The translations under genes were made by a program, and so were the position numbers. DNA of 64,000 nucleotides from an uncultured Pelagibacteraceae bacterium (GTDB taxonomy: Bacteria; Pseudomonadota; Alphaproteobacteria; Pelagibacterales; Pelagibacteraceae): positions 1 through 64,000 of the forward strand of contig CACOJM010000002.1 in assembly GCA_902627565.1 (NCBI GenBank), written 5' to 3'. The stretch's first letter is position 1; every line of letters begins with the position of its first letter. Shown piece after piece: positions 36,989-45,094 of this stretch. The notes beneath the pieces are model-generated. The model was not told the DNA's origin. It did not search any database and saw only the letters and a list, made by a program, of their open reading frames with translations.

Positions 36989-38277
36989 AAAAAAATATTA
37001 ATATTGCAATTGTAGGTTTGGGACAAATCGGCATCTATCTTTATAATGAATTAAAATCAAAAAAGAACGAAATCGAGAAAAAGACTGGTAAAAAAATTAA
37101 AATTGTAGCAATTTCTGCTAAGAACAAAAACAAGAAAAGAAAGTATCCTATTCAAAAAAATATTTTTTTTAAAAAACCTCTTGAGATTTTTAAGAATAAA
37201 AAAATTGATATATTATTTGAATGTATAGGATTATCTAATGGCATATCTAGGAAAATTGTAGAGACAGCACTTAAAAAAAGAATACACGTTATAACCCCTA
37301 ACAAAGCTTTAATATCAAAACATGGGGATAGTTTAGCTAAGCTTGCTGAACAAAATAATGTTAATTTAGAGTTCGAGGCTTCAGTAGCAGGGGGAATACC
37401 AATCTTGAGAACCATTAAAGAAGGTTTAGCTACAAATAGAATAAATAAAGTTTACGGAATATTAAATGGAACAACTAATTATATTTTATCAGAGATGGAA
37501 AATAGTAATGAAAATTTTGATAAAGTATTACAAAAAGCTCAAAAACTTGGTTATGCAGAACCTGGAAATCCGAAACTTGATTTAAATGGTTTTGATGCTT
37601 TTGCCAAAGTAAGGATTTTATCTGCACTCTCTTTTAATACTAAAATTTCCAAATATAATTGTATAATGGAGGGTATTGAAAATATTAAATTAGAAGATAT
37701 TAAAATTGCAAGTCAATTAGGATTAAGAGTTAAACTTCTAGGTATTTCTCAAATTATAAATGGCAAGTTATTTGAAACTGTGCACCCATGTTTAGTAAGT
37801 AAAAAAACATATATTGGAAATGTTAATGGAGTAATGAATGCTGTTATAACGGAGGGTAAGCCAGTAGGGGAGAGTATTTTACAAGGAGAAGGTGCTGGCC
37901 CAGGCCCTACGTCATCCTCTTTATTATCTGATTTATTATCAATCTTAAGGGGAAATATTAAACACCCTTTTGGTATATCATCTAAAAAAAGAAAGTCAGT
38001 CAAACCTTTTAATAATGATAATTACACAAATTCTTTATATCTTAGATTTGAGGTAAATGACAAACAGGGTGTTCTTTCATTAATAACTAATCGATTAACT
38101 AAATACAAAATTTCCGTAAAAAGAATAATTCAAACTCCAGATAAGAAGAATAAAAAAGCAACAATAGTAATTATTACACATAAAACTAACGAAAAAAATG
38201 CAAAAAATTGTTTATCTATATTTAGAGGAAATAAGAATATTCTCAAGTTTCCAACATTAATAAGACTTTATAATTAA
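36985..38277 (+). CDS. hom: Homoserine dehydrogenase
   Basis: A 430-residue enzyme reducing aspartate semialdehyde to homoserine, the precursor of threonine and of the metY substrate. It has the NAD(P)-binding motif IVGLGQIGIYLY, TPNKALISKHG, EASVAGGIPILRTIKEGL, GILNGTTNYILSEM, and a C-terminal ACT domain (about 350-430, RFEVNDKQGVLSLI) that usually gives threonine feedback. Overlaps the lipoprotein gene by four bases and the next gene by one base. Confidence 0.96.
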   Translation: MKKNINIAIVGLGQIGIYLYNELKSKKNEIEKKTGKKIKIVAISAKNKNKKRKYPIQKNIFFKKPLEIFKNKKIDILFECIGLSNGISRKIVETALKKRIHVITPNKALISKHGDSLAKLAEQNNVNLEFEASVAGGIPILRTIKEGLATNRINKVYGILNGTTNYILSEMENSNENFDKVLQKAQKLGYAEPGNPKLDLNGFDAFAKVRILSALSFNTKISKYNCIMEGIENIKLEDIKIASQLGLRVKLLGISQIINGKLFETVHPCLVSKKTYIGNVNGVMNAVITEGKPVGESILQGEGAGPGPTSSSLLSDLLSILRGNIKHPFGISSKKRKSVKPFNNDNYTNSLYLRFEVNDKQGVLSLITNRLTKYKISVKRIIQTPDKKNKKATIVIITHKTNEKNAKNCLSIFRGNKNILKFPTLIRLYN

Positions 38278-38993
38278 TGAAAATTCTATTGTATACTCAT
38301 AGTGACTATTCTTGGGTATGGGAATATTGGCACAAACAAACTGATAAATTTTTAAATGTCTTTGAAAAGATATGTTTATTAAATTCAAATTCATCATTTA
38401 GAGAAGATTATCTTGTAATTAAATATGATGACAAACTGACATACAAAAATAGAATCCTTTCATGCTTAGATAATATTGATGATGATGAAATTGTCCTTTT
38501 TTGTCATGAAGATATGTTTTTATACAAAAAACCTAATTTTGAAATAATAGATGAATACATCAACTTAATCAAAAGTGGCAATTGTGAATTGATTAAGTTA
38601 GTCAGAGCTTTTGAAAATTTAGATAAATCAAATATACATGATAAACTATTTAAAAACCCTGATAAGCAATTATTTTCAATACAACCGACACTTATCAAAA
38701 TTAAGTCCCTTAAATATATTTATAAAACAGTTCCAGGGGATAATATTTGGGAGTTTGAAGCTAATACCACAAAAGAATATCTTAAAGATTTAATTTCATT
38801 ATGTTCATTTGATTTAAACCAGGATAAAAAAAGAGGAAAGTTTCATTATGATAGTTCTGTTTATCCTTATATTTGTACTGCGGTAATTAAAGGTAAATGG
38901 AACTTTAAAGAATATAAAAAAGAGTTATATGAAATATTTTATAATAAAAAATTCAACATCTTTTCCTACTACTTGTCTAAACTTAAATTTTAA
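38277..38993 (+). CDS. Uncharacterised protein, glycosyltransferase-like (weak)
   Basis: A 238-residue soluble protein without signal or membrane segments, rich in aromatic residues. The segment DDEIVLFCHEDMFLYKKPNFE (shown in part: EIVLFCHEDMFLYKKP, about 74-89) resembles the acidic metal-binding strand end of GT-A type glycosyltransferases, and this is the only functional hint. The start overlaps the hom stop by one base, so it is read with hom. The 3' end overlaps the convergent integrase by 11 bases. I cannot name a family. Confidence 0.6.
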   Translation: MKILLYTHSDYSWVWEYWHKQTDKFLNVFEKICLLNSNSSFREDYLVIKYDDKLTYKNRILSCLDNIDDDEIVLFCHEDMFLYKKPNFEIIDEYINLIKSGNCELIKLVRAFENLDKSNIHDKLFKNPDKQLFSIQPTLIKIKSLKYIYKTVPGDNIWEFEANTTKEYLKDLISLCSFDLNQDKKRGKFHYDSSVYPYICTAVIKGKWNFKEYKKELYEIFYNKKFNIFSYYLSKLKF

Positions 38994-39936
38994 TTTTATT
39001 TAATGCATTGTTTTTAAATAAATTCGCCTCTTGAATATATCTTCTAACCATTTGAGTTGTCTTATGACCTGTCATTGCCATAATATTTCTTTCTTCAGCT
39101 CCAAACTCAGCTGCTGTGGTAGCAAATCCTGACCTTAAACTATGACCAGCATATTTTGAACTATCCAAACCAGCTTTTTCTGTGTATCTCTTAATTATTA
39201 AAGCTACAGATTTATCTGAAATTTCAAAAACTCTTCCTTTATTGTCGCCTGAAAATTTATGTTTAATGTATTCTTTAAGTGCTATAACTGGACAAAATTC
39301 ATTATTATCAAAGTAGGGGATAGCTTTAATAGTTCCTTCTCCAGATTGATCTGTTTTAGACCTTTTTATTAATATTTTTACACCTTCATTAACAAATTCT
39401 ATATCATCATACTCAATATTCACTAATTCCGATCTTCTAAAACCGCCAGCAAATCCTATTAATATTAATGCTTTATCTCTTAATTTATTTTGACCCTTAA
39501 CTTTGCCTTCAACAAGGTTTTTTGTATTAATTGTTTCCTCATTTAATACTTTAATAATCAATTTTAAATCATTGATTAATATTGGTTTTTTAGCTTTTTG
39601 TCTTGAACCTAATGTTCTTTTAATCCCATGCAAATTCTCCATTATTATAGGATGTTTTGTATCCAAGTAATGCCCTTTTAGTTTATGAATGACACTTATT
39701 GATGCTATTCTACGTTTTAATGTACTAAATTTTGCTGATTTAGAGAGATTAGTTATATAAAAAGCAATAATTTTAGGCTGAGTTGGTAAAGAAGAGAATC
39801 CATTTTTAGTACAAAAAAATGAGAAGTCCTTGAAGTCTGATTGATAAGCTCTAAGTGTGTTATTAGATTTAGAATTTTTTAAATTTTTTAATGTTTCAAT
39901 TTCTAAGCTTTTAAGGTCTGTAATTAGATCACTCAT
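38983..39936 (-). CDS. Tyrosine recombinase / phage-type integrase
   Basis: A 317-residue protein with an N-terminal SAM-like core-binding domain (about 10-100) and a C-terminal catalytic domain. The full active-site set is visible: Arg167 (GFRRSEL), Lys194 (KRSKTD), His265 and Arg268 (GHSLRSGF), His291 (TGHKT) and Tyr300 (RRYIQEA). The enzyme should therefore cut and rejoin DNA through a 3'-phosphotyrosine. It is XerC/D-like in size but sits in an accessory region with no tRNA next to it. A 9-7-9 inverted repeat lies seven bases before its start. This suggests an integrative element or remnant. Confidence 0.93.
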   Translation of the reverse strand: MSDLITDLKSLEIETLKNLKNSKSNNTLRAYQSDFKDFSFFCTKNGFSSLPTQPKIIAFYITNLSKSAKFSTLKRRIASISVIHKLKGHYLDTKHPIIMENLHGIKRTLGSRQKAKKPILINDLKLIIKVLNEETINTKNLVEGKVKGQNKLRDKALILIGFAGGFRRSELVNIEYDDIEFVNEGVKILIKRSKTDQSGEGTIKAIPYFDNNEFCPVIALKEYIKHKFSGDNKGRVFEISDKSVALIIKRYTEKAGLDSSKYAGHSLRSGFATTAAEFGAEERNIMAMTGHKTTQMVRRYIQEANLFKNNALNKIKI

Positions 39937-39942
39937 ATAAAT

Positions 39943-39967
39943 TTCCGATAACCATTAATTATCGGAA
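39943..39967. repeat. Perfect inverted repeat, 9-bp arms with 7-bp spacer, next to the recombinase
   Basis: TTCCGATAA (39943-39951), spacer CCATTAA, TTATCGGAA (39959-39967). Arm and spacer sizes resemble core sites bound by tyrosine recombinases, which have two inverted arms around a 6-8 bp crossover. It could equally be an operator or a 5'-UTR hairpin of the recombinase mRNA. I did not find a second copy by eye. Confidence 0.8.
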
Positions 39968-40013
39968 GTTATATAATAAGTGATTTTCAAAGTCAAGATG
40001 ATATTTTAAGATT

Positions 40014-40277
40014 ATGAAAAAAATATTATCTATTTTATTTCTAACTTTTGTCTTATCAAACACATCTTATGCAGATACATATTCTGGAACATCATATAAC
40101 TGGTCGACTGGTGAGTATAACAATGTGGATGTAAGCTTTAATGGATCTGAACTTGAGGTTTATAACTATGATACTGGCAATTATGAATGGCACGATATTG
40201 ACTCAAATAATGGAAGTGGATCATTTGAGACATATAATTGGCAAACAGGTGAATTTAACACTGTTGATCTAGATTAA
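40014..40277 (+). CDS. Secreted mini-protein with three tandem Tyr/Asn/Gly repeats
   Basis: An 87-residue protein with a clear signal peptide (residues 1-20, MKKILSILFLTFVLSNTSYA). The mature 65 residues consist of three units with a common pattern: YNWSTGEYNNVDV (28-40), YNYDTGNYEWHDID (50-63) and YNWQTGEFNTVDLD (74-87), spaced 22-24 residues. The composition is acidic and beta-prone, with no cysteine. It is divergent from the integrase over 77 bases and followed one base later by a small membrane protein. The family is not recognised; a surface or periplasmic beta structure is an inference. Confidence 0.8.
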   Translation: MKKILSILFLTFVLSNTSYADTYSGTSYNWSTGEYNNVDVSFNGSELEVYNYDTGNYEWHDIDSNNGSGSFETYNWQTGEFNTVDLD

Positions 40278-40278
40278 T

Positions 40279-40455
40279 ATGGGTTCAATTGACGGAGAAA
40301 TTCCAGCAGTATGGTTTTTAATTAGCTCGATAGGTTTTGTTATATTGACTTTTATTCAATATCGAAACACAGGAAAGAGCTTTAACACGATATTCTTGTC
40401 TATAATGGCTATTATATTCTTAGTAAGTTACATAATTCTATTAATTCCACGCTAA
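40279..40455 (+). CDS. Small two-helix membrane protein, 58 aa (not in the ORF track)
   Basis: ATG at 40279, stop at 40453-40455. Two hydrophobic helices (about residues 11-26 and 37-56) flank a polar loop QYRNTGKSF, and the protein ends in PR. The start lies one base after the stop of the repeat-protein gene and the stop is six bases before the alkyltransferase start, so the three form one tight plus-strand group. The reading frame is free of stops and the helical pattern is regular. Function unknown. Confidence 0.65.
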   Translation: MGSIDGEIPAVWFLISSIGFVILTFIQYRNTGKSFNTIFLSIMAIIFLVSYIILLIPR

Positions 40456-40461
40456 AAATCA

Positions 40462-40731
40462 GTGCAGGGAACAAAGTTTCAATTAAAAGTCTGGAAATAC
40501 CTTAAAACTATACCAAAAGGTGAGGTAAAAACCTATAAACAGGTGGCTATTGGCATAAAAAGCCCTAAATCGGCTCGTGCTGTAGCTAATGCTTGTGCTA
40601 AAAATCCATATGCTCCAAAAATACCCTGTCATAGAGTGATTAGGTCCGATGGAGCTCTTGGAGGTTACTCTGGCAGAGGTGGAATTAGGCAAAAGCTCAA
40701 ATTACTTAGATCTGAAAAAGTAGAGATTTAG
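40462..40731 (+). CDS. Methylated-DNA-protein cysteine methyltransferase, C-terminal domain only
   Basis: An 89-residue protein matching the DNA-binding/active-site domain of Ogt/MGMT. The acceptor motif IPCHRVI (Cys56) is intact, preceded by the helix-turn-helix region VANACAKNPYAP with an Asn hinge-like pattern and followed by GGYSGRGG. The usual N-terminal domain (about 80 residues) is absent, as in alkyltransferase-like proteins, but those have Trp for Cys, so this one could still accept alkyl groups from O6-alkylguanine. Starts at GTG. A weak terminator overlaps the stop codon. Confidence 0.85.
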   Translation: MQGTKFQLKVWKYLKTIPKGEVKTYKQVAIGIKSPKSARAVANACAKNPYAPKIPCHRVIRSDGALGGYSGRGGIRQKLKLLRSEKVEI

Positions 40732-40751
40732 CCCTATTTTAAGGCTTTTTT
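40730..40751 (+). terminator. Possible intrinsic terminator after the alkyltransferase
   Basis: AGCC/GGCT form a four-base stem around CTATTTTAA and are followed by TTTTTT. The stem is short, so strength is uncertain, but the position directly at the stop codon of the last plus-strand gene before a gene-free gap fits. Confidence 0.4.
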
Positions 40752-41193
40752 ATGTTAAAAAAGTTAGTAAAATCAACGTTTTTTAACCTTTTTACCTGAT
40801 TAATCTTTAAATAACACAATTCACCCTTTAGTTGTACCATATATGAGCTTATAACTAAAATAGACCCCTCTATGGGCGTTTAAATGGTATATTCAATTAG
40901 TGCAACGCTCTACTATTCAAGTGTATCAATGCTTTTGGCCTCCCCCACTTTTAGGGAATTTTATGACTTCAATCATTAAAAAAAGCCCTATTTTAAAAGA
41001 ATATTTCATGTTTTTCATAATTTCCTATAAATCTAAATCTCCTACACAGGATTTAAGGTGATTTCACTTTAAAATAATTCAAAATTTTCTAATAATTATA
41101 TTTTTATATAATTAAATAAAATGTAATAAATACAACAATTTAATACTGATACTTAATGTAATACTTTAGATATTAGTAAATAAATAATACCTA
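40732..41193. other. 460-bp gap without a recognised gene
   Basis: The largest gene-free stretch of the window. It contains an extended A/T hairpin (GTTAAAAAAGTT with AACGTTTTTTAAC, 40754-40787, one bulged G) that could end transcription. It also has a second copy of the 13-mer AGCCCTATTTTAA (40984-40996; first copy at 40730) and an ATG frame of only 31 codons (40884-40979) that I do not trust. No tRNA or known small RNA pattern was seen. The right half (41050-41190) is extremely A+T rich and probably only spacer before the tail of the minus-strand transporter. Confidence 0.6.
40754..40787. terminator. A/T-rich hairpin, possible bidirectional terminator
   Basis: GTTAAAAAAGTT (40754-40765) pairs with AACGTTTTTTAAC (40775-40787) with one bulged G and the loop AGTAAAATC. 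Runs of A and T on both arms mean that either strand would give a stem with U residues. It lies in the gene-free gap between convergent transcription units, a usual place for a shared terminator. A structured RNA role cannot be excluded. Confidence 0.35.
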
Positions 41194-42045
41194 TTATTTA
41201 ACTTTCTTAACTAAATTCTCTCTTCTAGATATGTAGATACCACTTAGAATAATAATGAACAAACCTAAGAAAGTCCAATTATCTGGGAAATCACTAAAGA
41301 AATAATAGCCTATAATGATGTTTGTAATGATTTCAAAGTAGCTAAATGGAGCTAATTTAGAAGCGTCGGCGTATTTAAGAGACAATATTAAAAATAAATG
41401 CCCTACACAGGCAAATATACCTATGGCAGCCATCATAGACCACTGATTTAAGGTAGGTTTAACCCAGACAAATGGCATTACAGTGGATATGATTATGGCC
41501 CCTACTACACCAGTTAATAATAAAGTTAACAAAGGATTGTCAGAGGTACTTAGTTTACGAGTAATGATCAAATAAAACCCATACATTACACCTGTTCCAA
41601 GAGCGGCGATACTTGCTAAATTGATTTCAACAAAACCTGGTCTTATAACGACTAAAGAACCTATAAAACCTATTATTACTGCAGACCATCTTCTAAATCC
41701 TACCTTCTCACCTAAAAAAATTGGTGAAAAAGCTGTAACAATTAAAGGAGCAACAAAAGCTAATGTTAATGCTTTCGCTAAAGAGATTACTGAAATCGCA
41801 TAAAAGAAACAAATATTAGCTGTTAAAAGAATTAAACCTCTAATGAATTGTAATTTTGGTTTATCAGTCCATACAAGATTTTTTCGAAAAAAGAAAAACA
41901 TAATTGGAAAAGTAAATGCAACAGTAAAAAAATATCTTGCCCATGTAATTTGCAATACCGGAAGGTCTGAGCTTAAGTATTTTGCAAATCCATCCATTAT
42001 TGGGAGCATTACCCAAGCTAAAAGATTAAATGTTATAGCCTTCAT
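41194..42045 (-). CDS. EamA/DMT superfamily transporter
   Basis: A 283-residue inner-membrane protein with ten predicted helices in two EamA repeats (about 5-130 and 145-275). Characteristic are the segments LQITWARYFFTVAFTFP, KALTLAFVAPLIVTAFSPIF and SKLAPFSYFEIITNIIIGYY at the ends of the two halves. Family members export or import amino acids, nucleobases or S-adenosylmethionine; the substrate is not readable. It is the last gene of a minus-strand group with an AEC transporter upstream (18-base gap). Confidence 0.9.
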   Translation of the reverse strand: MKAITFNLLAWVMLPIMDGFAKYLSSDLPVLQITWARYFFTVAFTFPIMFFFFRKNLVWTDKPKLQFIRGLILLTANICFFYAISVISLAKALTLAFVAPLIVTAFSPIFLGEKVGFRRWSAVIIGFIGSLVVIRPGFVEINLASIAALGTGVMYGFYLIITRKLSTSDNPLLTLLLTGVVGAIIISTVMPFVWVKPTLNQWSMMAAIGIFACVGHLFLILSLKYADASKLAPFSYFEIITNIIIGYYFFSDFPDNWTFLGLFIIILSGIYISRRENLVKKVK

Positions 42046-42063
42046 ACATATGAAGAATATAGA

Positions 42064-42966
42064 TTAATTAAAGTATTTTAAAGCAAAGAATACGACAATT
42101 GGGATTGTAATAAAAGACATCAAAGTTGATACAACAATAGTACTAGCAACACTATCAACAATCTTCTTAGGCGAATATATTGATGCTACAAGATAATTGA
42201 GAACAGCACTTGGCATTGAACATTGTATCAATAAAACACCAGCTGCAAATCCTTCTAAATTAAAATATAAAATTATTAAATATCCAATTACAGGGCCAAT
42301 TATTACTCTTACAATAGAAGAAAATATTGCTTTGCTTAGTGAGAAAACTTTTAATCTTGTTAATGCTATCCCTAAAGACATCAAAATAAGAAATATTGTT
42401 GCATACATAAGCAAAAAAGTAGTATTTTCAATAAATCCAGGTAGTTCAAAATCGTAATAAAGTAAAATTACTGCAATAATTATTGCATAAAATGGTGGAC
42501 TTTTAAGTATAACATCTAAACTAAATCTTCTATCAGCCAAGAATACGCCTAATGTAAAATGGCATAATATAATTAAAGCAGATATAGCTGCTGATACTCC
42601 AAGACCTTGTGAACCGTAAGCAAATAGACATATCGGTAATCCCATGTTACCAGTATTAGGCATTGTTAATGGTGGTAATTCTCTAATTATATCTTTAGTA
42701 TTCAAAAGAAATAATATTATTATCCCTGTAATCATAAATCCAATTATTGCAATTGCATAATACCAAAAATAATTTATGAAAATATTAAACGAAATATTTA
42801 CTGGATTTAAAGCATAAATTATCATCGCTGGTGTGCCTACATTAGCAGCAAAATTTGTAATAAAAGCTGTGTCAATTTTTGGGTTTTTTTTTCCAAGATA
42901 ATAACCAATACCCACTACGAAAAATACAGGAAACAAAACTTCAAAAAGTTTAATATAAATAGCCAT
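42064..42966 (-). CDS. AEC (auxin efflux carrier/malate permease) family transporter
   Basis: A 300-residue membrane protein with about ten helices. The family start FEVLFPVFFVVGIGYYLGKK, the TNFAANVGTPAMI helix and the mid-protein TMPNTGNMGLPICLFAYG motif (the conserved N/G-rich crossing) are clear. Relatives move malate, malonate or other carboxylates; the substrate here is unknown. It lies four bases after the glycosyltransferase gene on the same strand. Confidence 0.9.
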   Translation of the reverse strand: MAIYIKLFEVLFPVFFVVGIGYYLGKKNPKIDTAFITNFAANVGTPAMIIYALNPVNISFNIFINYFWYYAIAIIGFMITGIIILFLLNTKDIIRELPPLTMPNTGNMGLPICLFAYGSQGLGVSAAISALIILCHFTLGVFLADRRFSLDVILKSPPFYAIIIAVILLYYDFELPGFIENTTFLLMYATIFLILMSLGIALTRLKVFSLSKAIFSSIVRVIIGPVIGYLIILYFNLEGFAAGVLLIQCSMPSAVLNYLVASIYSPKKIVDSVASTIVVSTLMSFITIPIVVFFALKYFN

Positions 42967-42970
42967 TTAA

Positions 42971-45094
42971 TCAAAAAAGTTTAAAATTTTTTCCTGTACT
43001 AATGTTTATAAAATATTCTGTGATACGTTTTTCATTAAAGATTTTAAAATATTTCTTTTTACCATTCATAGCTATTTTTTTTCTTAATTTTTCATTTTTT
43101 GAATAAAATTTTATTTTATCTGCTAAATCATTAATATTACTGTAAAAAATTATTTCATTTTTATTAAAAAAATGATCCATCTGAACTTTTTTATCAATAA
43201 AAGTTAATAAACCGTTACCCATTATTGATGCAATTCTATTGCTAGAATAATACTTTGTTGGTCTTCCCCTGCTAAGATTTAAACCCATTTTTGAGTTAAT
43301 TAATGACCTAAAAAAATTATTACCCCATATAGGTTGTTTGTTAGCAAATCCGTAAAAATCATATTTGATATCTGGAATTTTCTTTACTAATTCATTTAAG
43401 AAAATAATTCGATCATCCTCAGTACCTTCTTTAAGAGTCGCTCTGTTTACGCCATGACTCATTGCGTAAAATAGATCTTTTTGAGGTCGTAATTTATAAA
43501 CATCAAAAAACTCTATATTTTTGTCAACTGGAACAAAGAAAAAATGAAGATTATTAATATCTTTTTCTTGTTTTTTTAATTCACTTGGATCAGTCGTAAT
43601 AAAAGTATGATCGACCAAATTTGAATATCTTTTTATATTTTGTATGTTATTTTTTGAATATTTTAAGCTAGGCATTACTGGATCTTCATTCCATTGTGAT
43701 ATAATCAAATTTCTGTTAATTGATTTTAGTATATCAATTGTTTCAAGATCTATATTTCTAGTGTGTCCAAAAAACAATAAGTCGGGATTATAGTTTCTAA
43801 AGGACTCAATTAAATATTTCTGAAAATTATTATTAGTAAAAAAATTTAATGATCTATTATTTTTTATAAAGTCTCTATCACTAAGTTCTAATACATCATG
43901 TCCATTCCTTATAAAACCATTTGAAAATTTTTTGCCTAAAGAAATATTGTAAAGCCTATGATTAAGTTTTTGGCCTTGATTATAAATATTTAAAATCTTA
44001 AGTTTTTTTTTAATAAAATTAAAATTACTATAAGGTAAAGTTTCCTGTCTGATTTTATCTATTAATTTTGTGTTTTCTGATATCACGTGATCAACATTTT
44101 GTAATGATCTTTTTTGTATTAAATGTCTTTGTTTTTTATTTTTAATAAAAAATTTAATTGATTTATAAAGATTATTTTCATCTAAATTTTTTAATTTTAT
44201 TGCTTCTTTTGTTGTTTCTGGAAGACCTCCTCTGCTAGAAATTATTGTTACACAACCTCTAGAAGATGCTTCTAAAGCTGTTCTTCCAAAGGGTTCTTCC
44301 CACTTTGACGGTACAACAGAGATTGAGGTTTTATCTAATAAACTTAAAACTTTTTCATGACACAAAAAACCTAATTCATGATGATTTTTGTGATCAATAA
44401 AAATTTTCCTTCGATCTTCATCTCCTATAGAAAATGCTTTCCATTTTGGGAAATCATCTAAAATCTTAATAATTGCTTTAGCAAAAATATCATATCCTTT
44501 TGACTCATTTAATTTACCGATAAATGTAATATAATTTTTTTTTTTGGAAATTTTTTTTTTTATATTAACACTGGGATAAACAACTTCGGTTTTTGTTTTT
44601 AATTTATCATCTAAATCTATAAAAAATCTTTTTTGAGTCCATTCACTCACAAAAATAATTTTTTCGACGTTAGAAATGATGTCAAGTCTTTGTTTTATAG
44701 TTTTTGATCCGTTCATTGATAAAGGATCATTATGAAAATACATTATAAATCTTGATTTAATTTTTTTCGATATTTCTTCAAGAATAATAGGCCTATTATG
44801 AATTTCTATAATATCATAATTAATATGATTAAATCTTTTTATTAATTTTGATGTATATTCTCTTGTTGCACTCTTAATTTTAGATTTAATATTCTTAAGA
44901 TCTATATTGAAATAATTCCTGGTTAAAAAATCCTTACTTTTTGTATGACCGTAAATATGATTTACTGATGCATATTTTGACTTTTTGTAAAATTCAGAAA
45001 CCCATAATGAGGCTGCTGATGCTTTGCTAAGAGTATAATTTTCTTTATATGGTAAAATTGTAGCTATTTTAATGTTTTTTTTTATTAAAGCCAT
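42971..45094 (-). CDS. Two-domain glycosyltransferase (GT4-like plus CgeB/DUF3880-like)
   Basis: A 707-residue cytoplasmic protein. Residues 1-355 form a GT-B glycosyltransferase of the GT4 type: FIGKLNESKGYDIFAKAI, then SVVPSKWEEPFGRTALEASS with the nucleotide-sugar EX7E-type motif, and SRGGLPET. Residues 365-707 form a second GT-B-like part resembling CgeB/spore-coat-type glycosyltransferases: YNPDLLFFGHTRN, ISQWNEDP, NLSRGRPTKYYSSNRIASIMGNG and the terminal 'FF.NEKRI' helix. It probably makes cell-surface polysaccharide. The N-terminus overlaps the GIY-YIG gene by 26 bases. Confidence 0.85.
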   Translation of the reverse strand: MALIKKNIKIATILPYKENYTLSKASAASLWVSEFYKKSKYASVNHIYGHTKSKDFLTRNYFNIDLKNIKSKIKSATREYTSKLIKRFNHINYDIIEIHNRPIILEEISKKIKSRFIMYFHNDPLSMNGSKTIKQRLDIISNVEKIIFVSEWTQKRFFIDLDDKLKTKTEVVYPSVNIKKKISKKKNYITFIGKLNESKGYDIFAKAIIKILDDFPKWKAFSIGDEDRRKIFIDHKNHHELGFLCHEKVLSLLDKTSISVVPSKWEEPFGRTALEASSRGCVTIISSRGGLPETTKEAIKLKNLDENNLYKSIKFFIKNKKQRHLIQKRSLQNVDHVISENTKLIDKIRQETLPYSNFNFIKKKLKILNIYNQGQKLNHRLYNISLGKKFSNGFIRNGHDVLELSDRDFIKNNRSLNFFTNNNFQKYLIESFRNYNPDLLFFGHTRNIDLETIDILKSINRNLIISQWNEDPVMPSLKYSKNNIQNIKRYSNLVDHTFITTDPSELKKQEKDINNLHFFFVPVDKNIEFFDVYKLRPQKDLFYAMSHGVNRATLKEGTEDDRIIFLNELVKKIPDIKYDFYGFANKQPIWGNNFFRSLINSKMGLNLSRGRPTKYYSSNRIASIMGNGLLTFIDKKVQMDHFFNKNEIIFYSNINDLADKIKFYSKNEKLRKKIAMNGKKKYFKIFNEKRITEYFINISTGKNFKLF

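Noticed and set aside
40884-40979. 31-codon ATG frame in the gene-free gap
   Set aside because: Short, no ribosome-binding site, no regular structure; chance frames of this size are common in this A+T-rich DNA.
40730-40996. 13-bp direct repeat AGCCCTATTTTAA as attachment sites
   Set aside because: Only 254 bp apart, one copy is part of a terminator-like stem, and the sequence is low complexity; not convincing as att sites.
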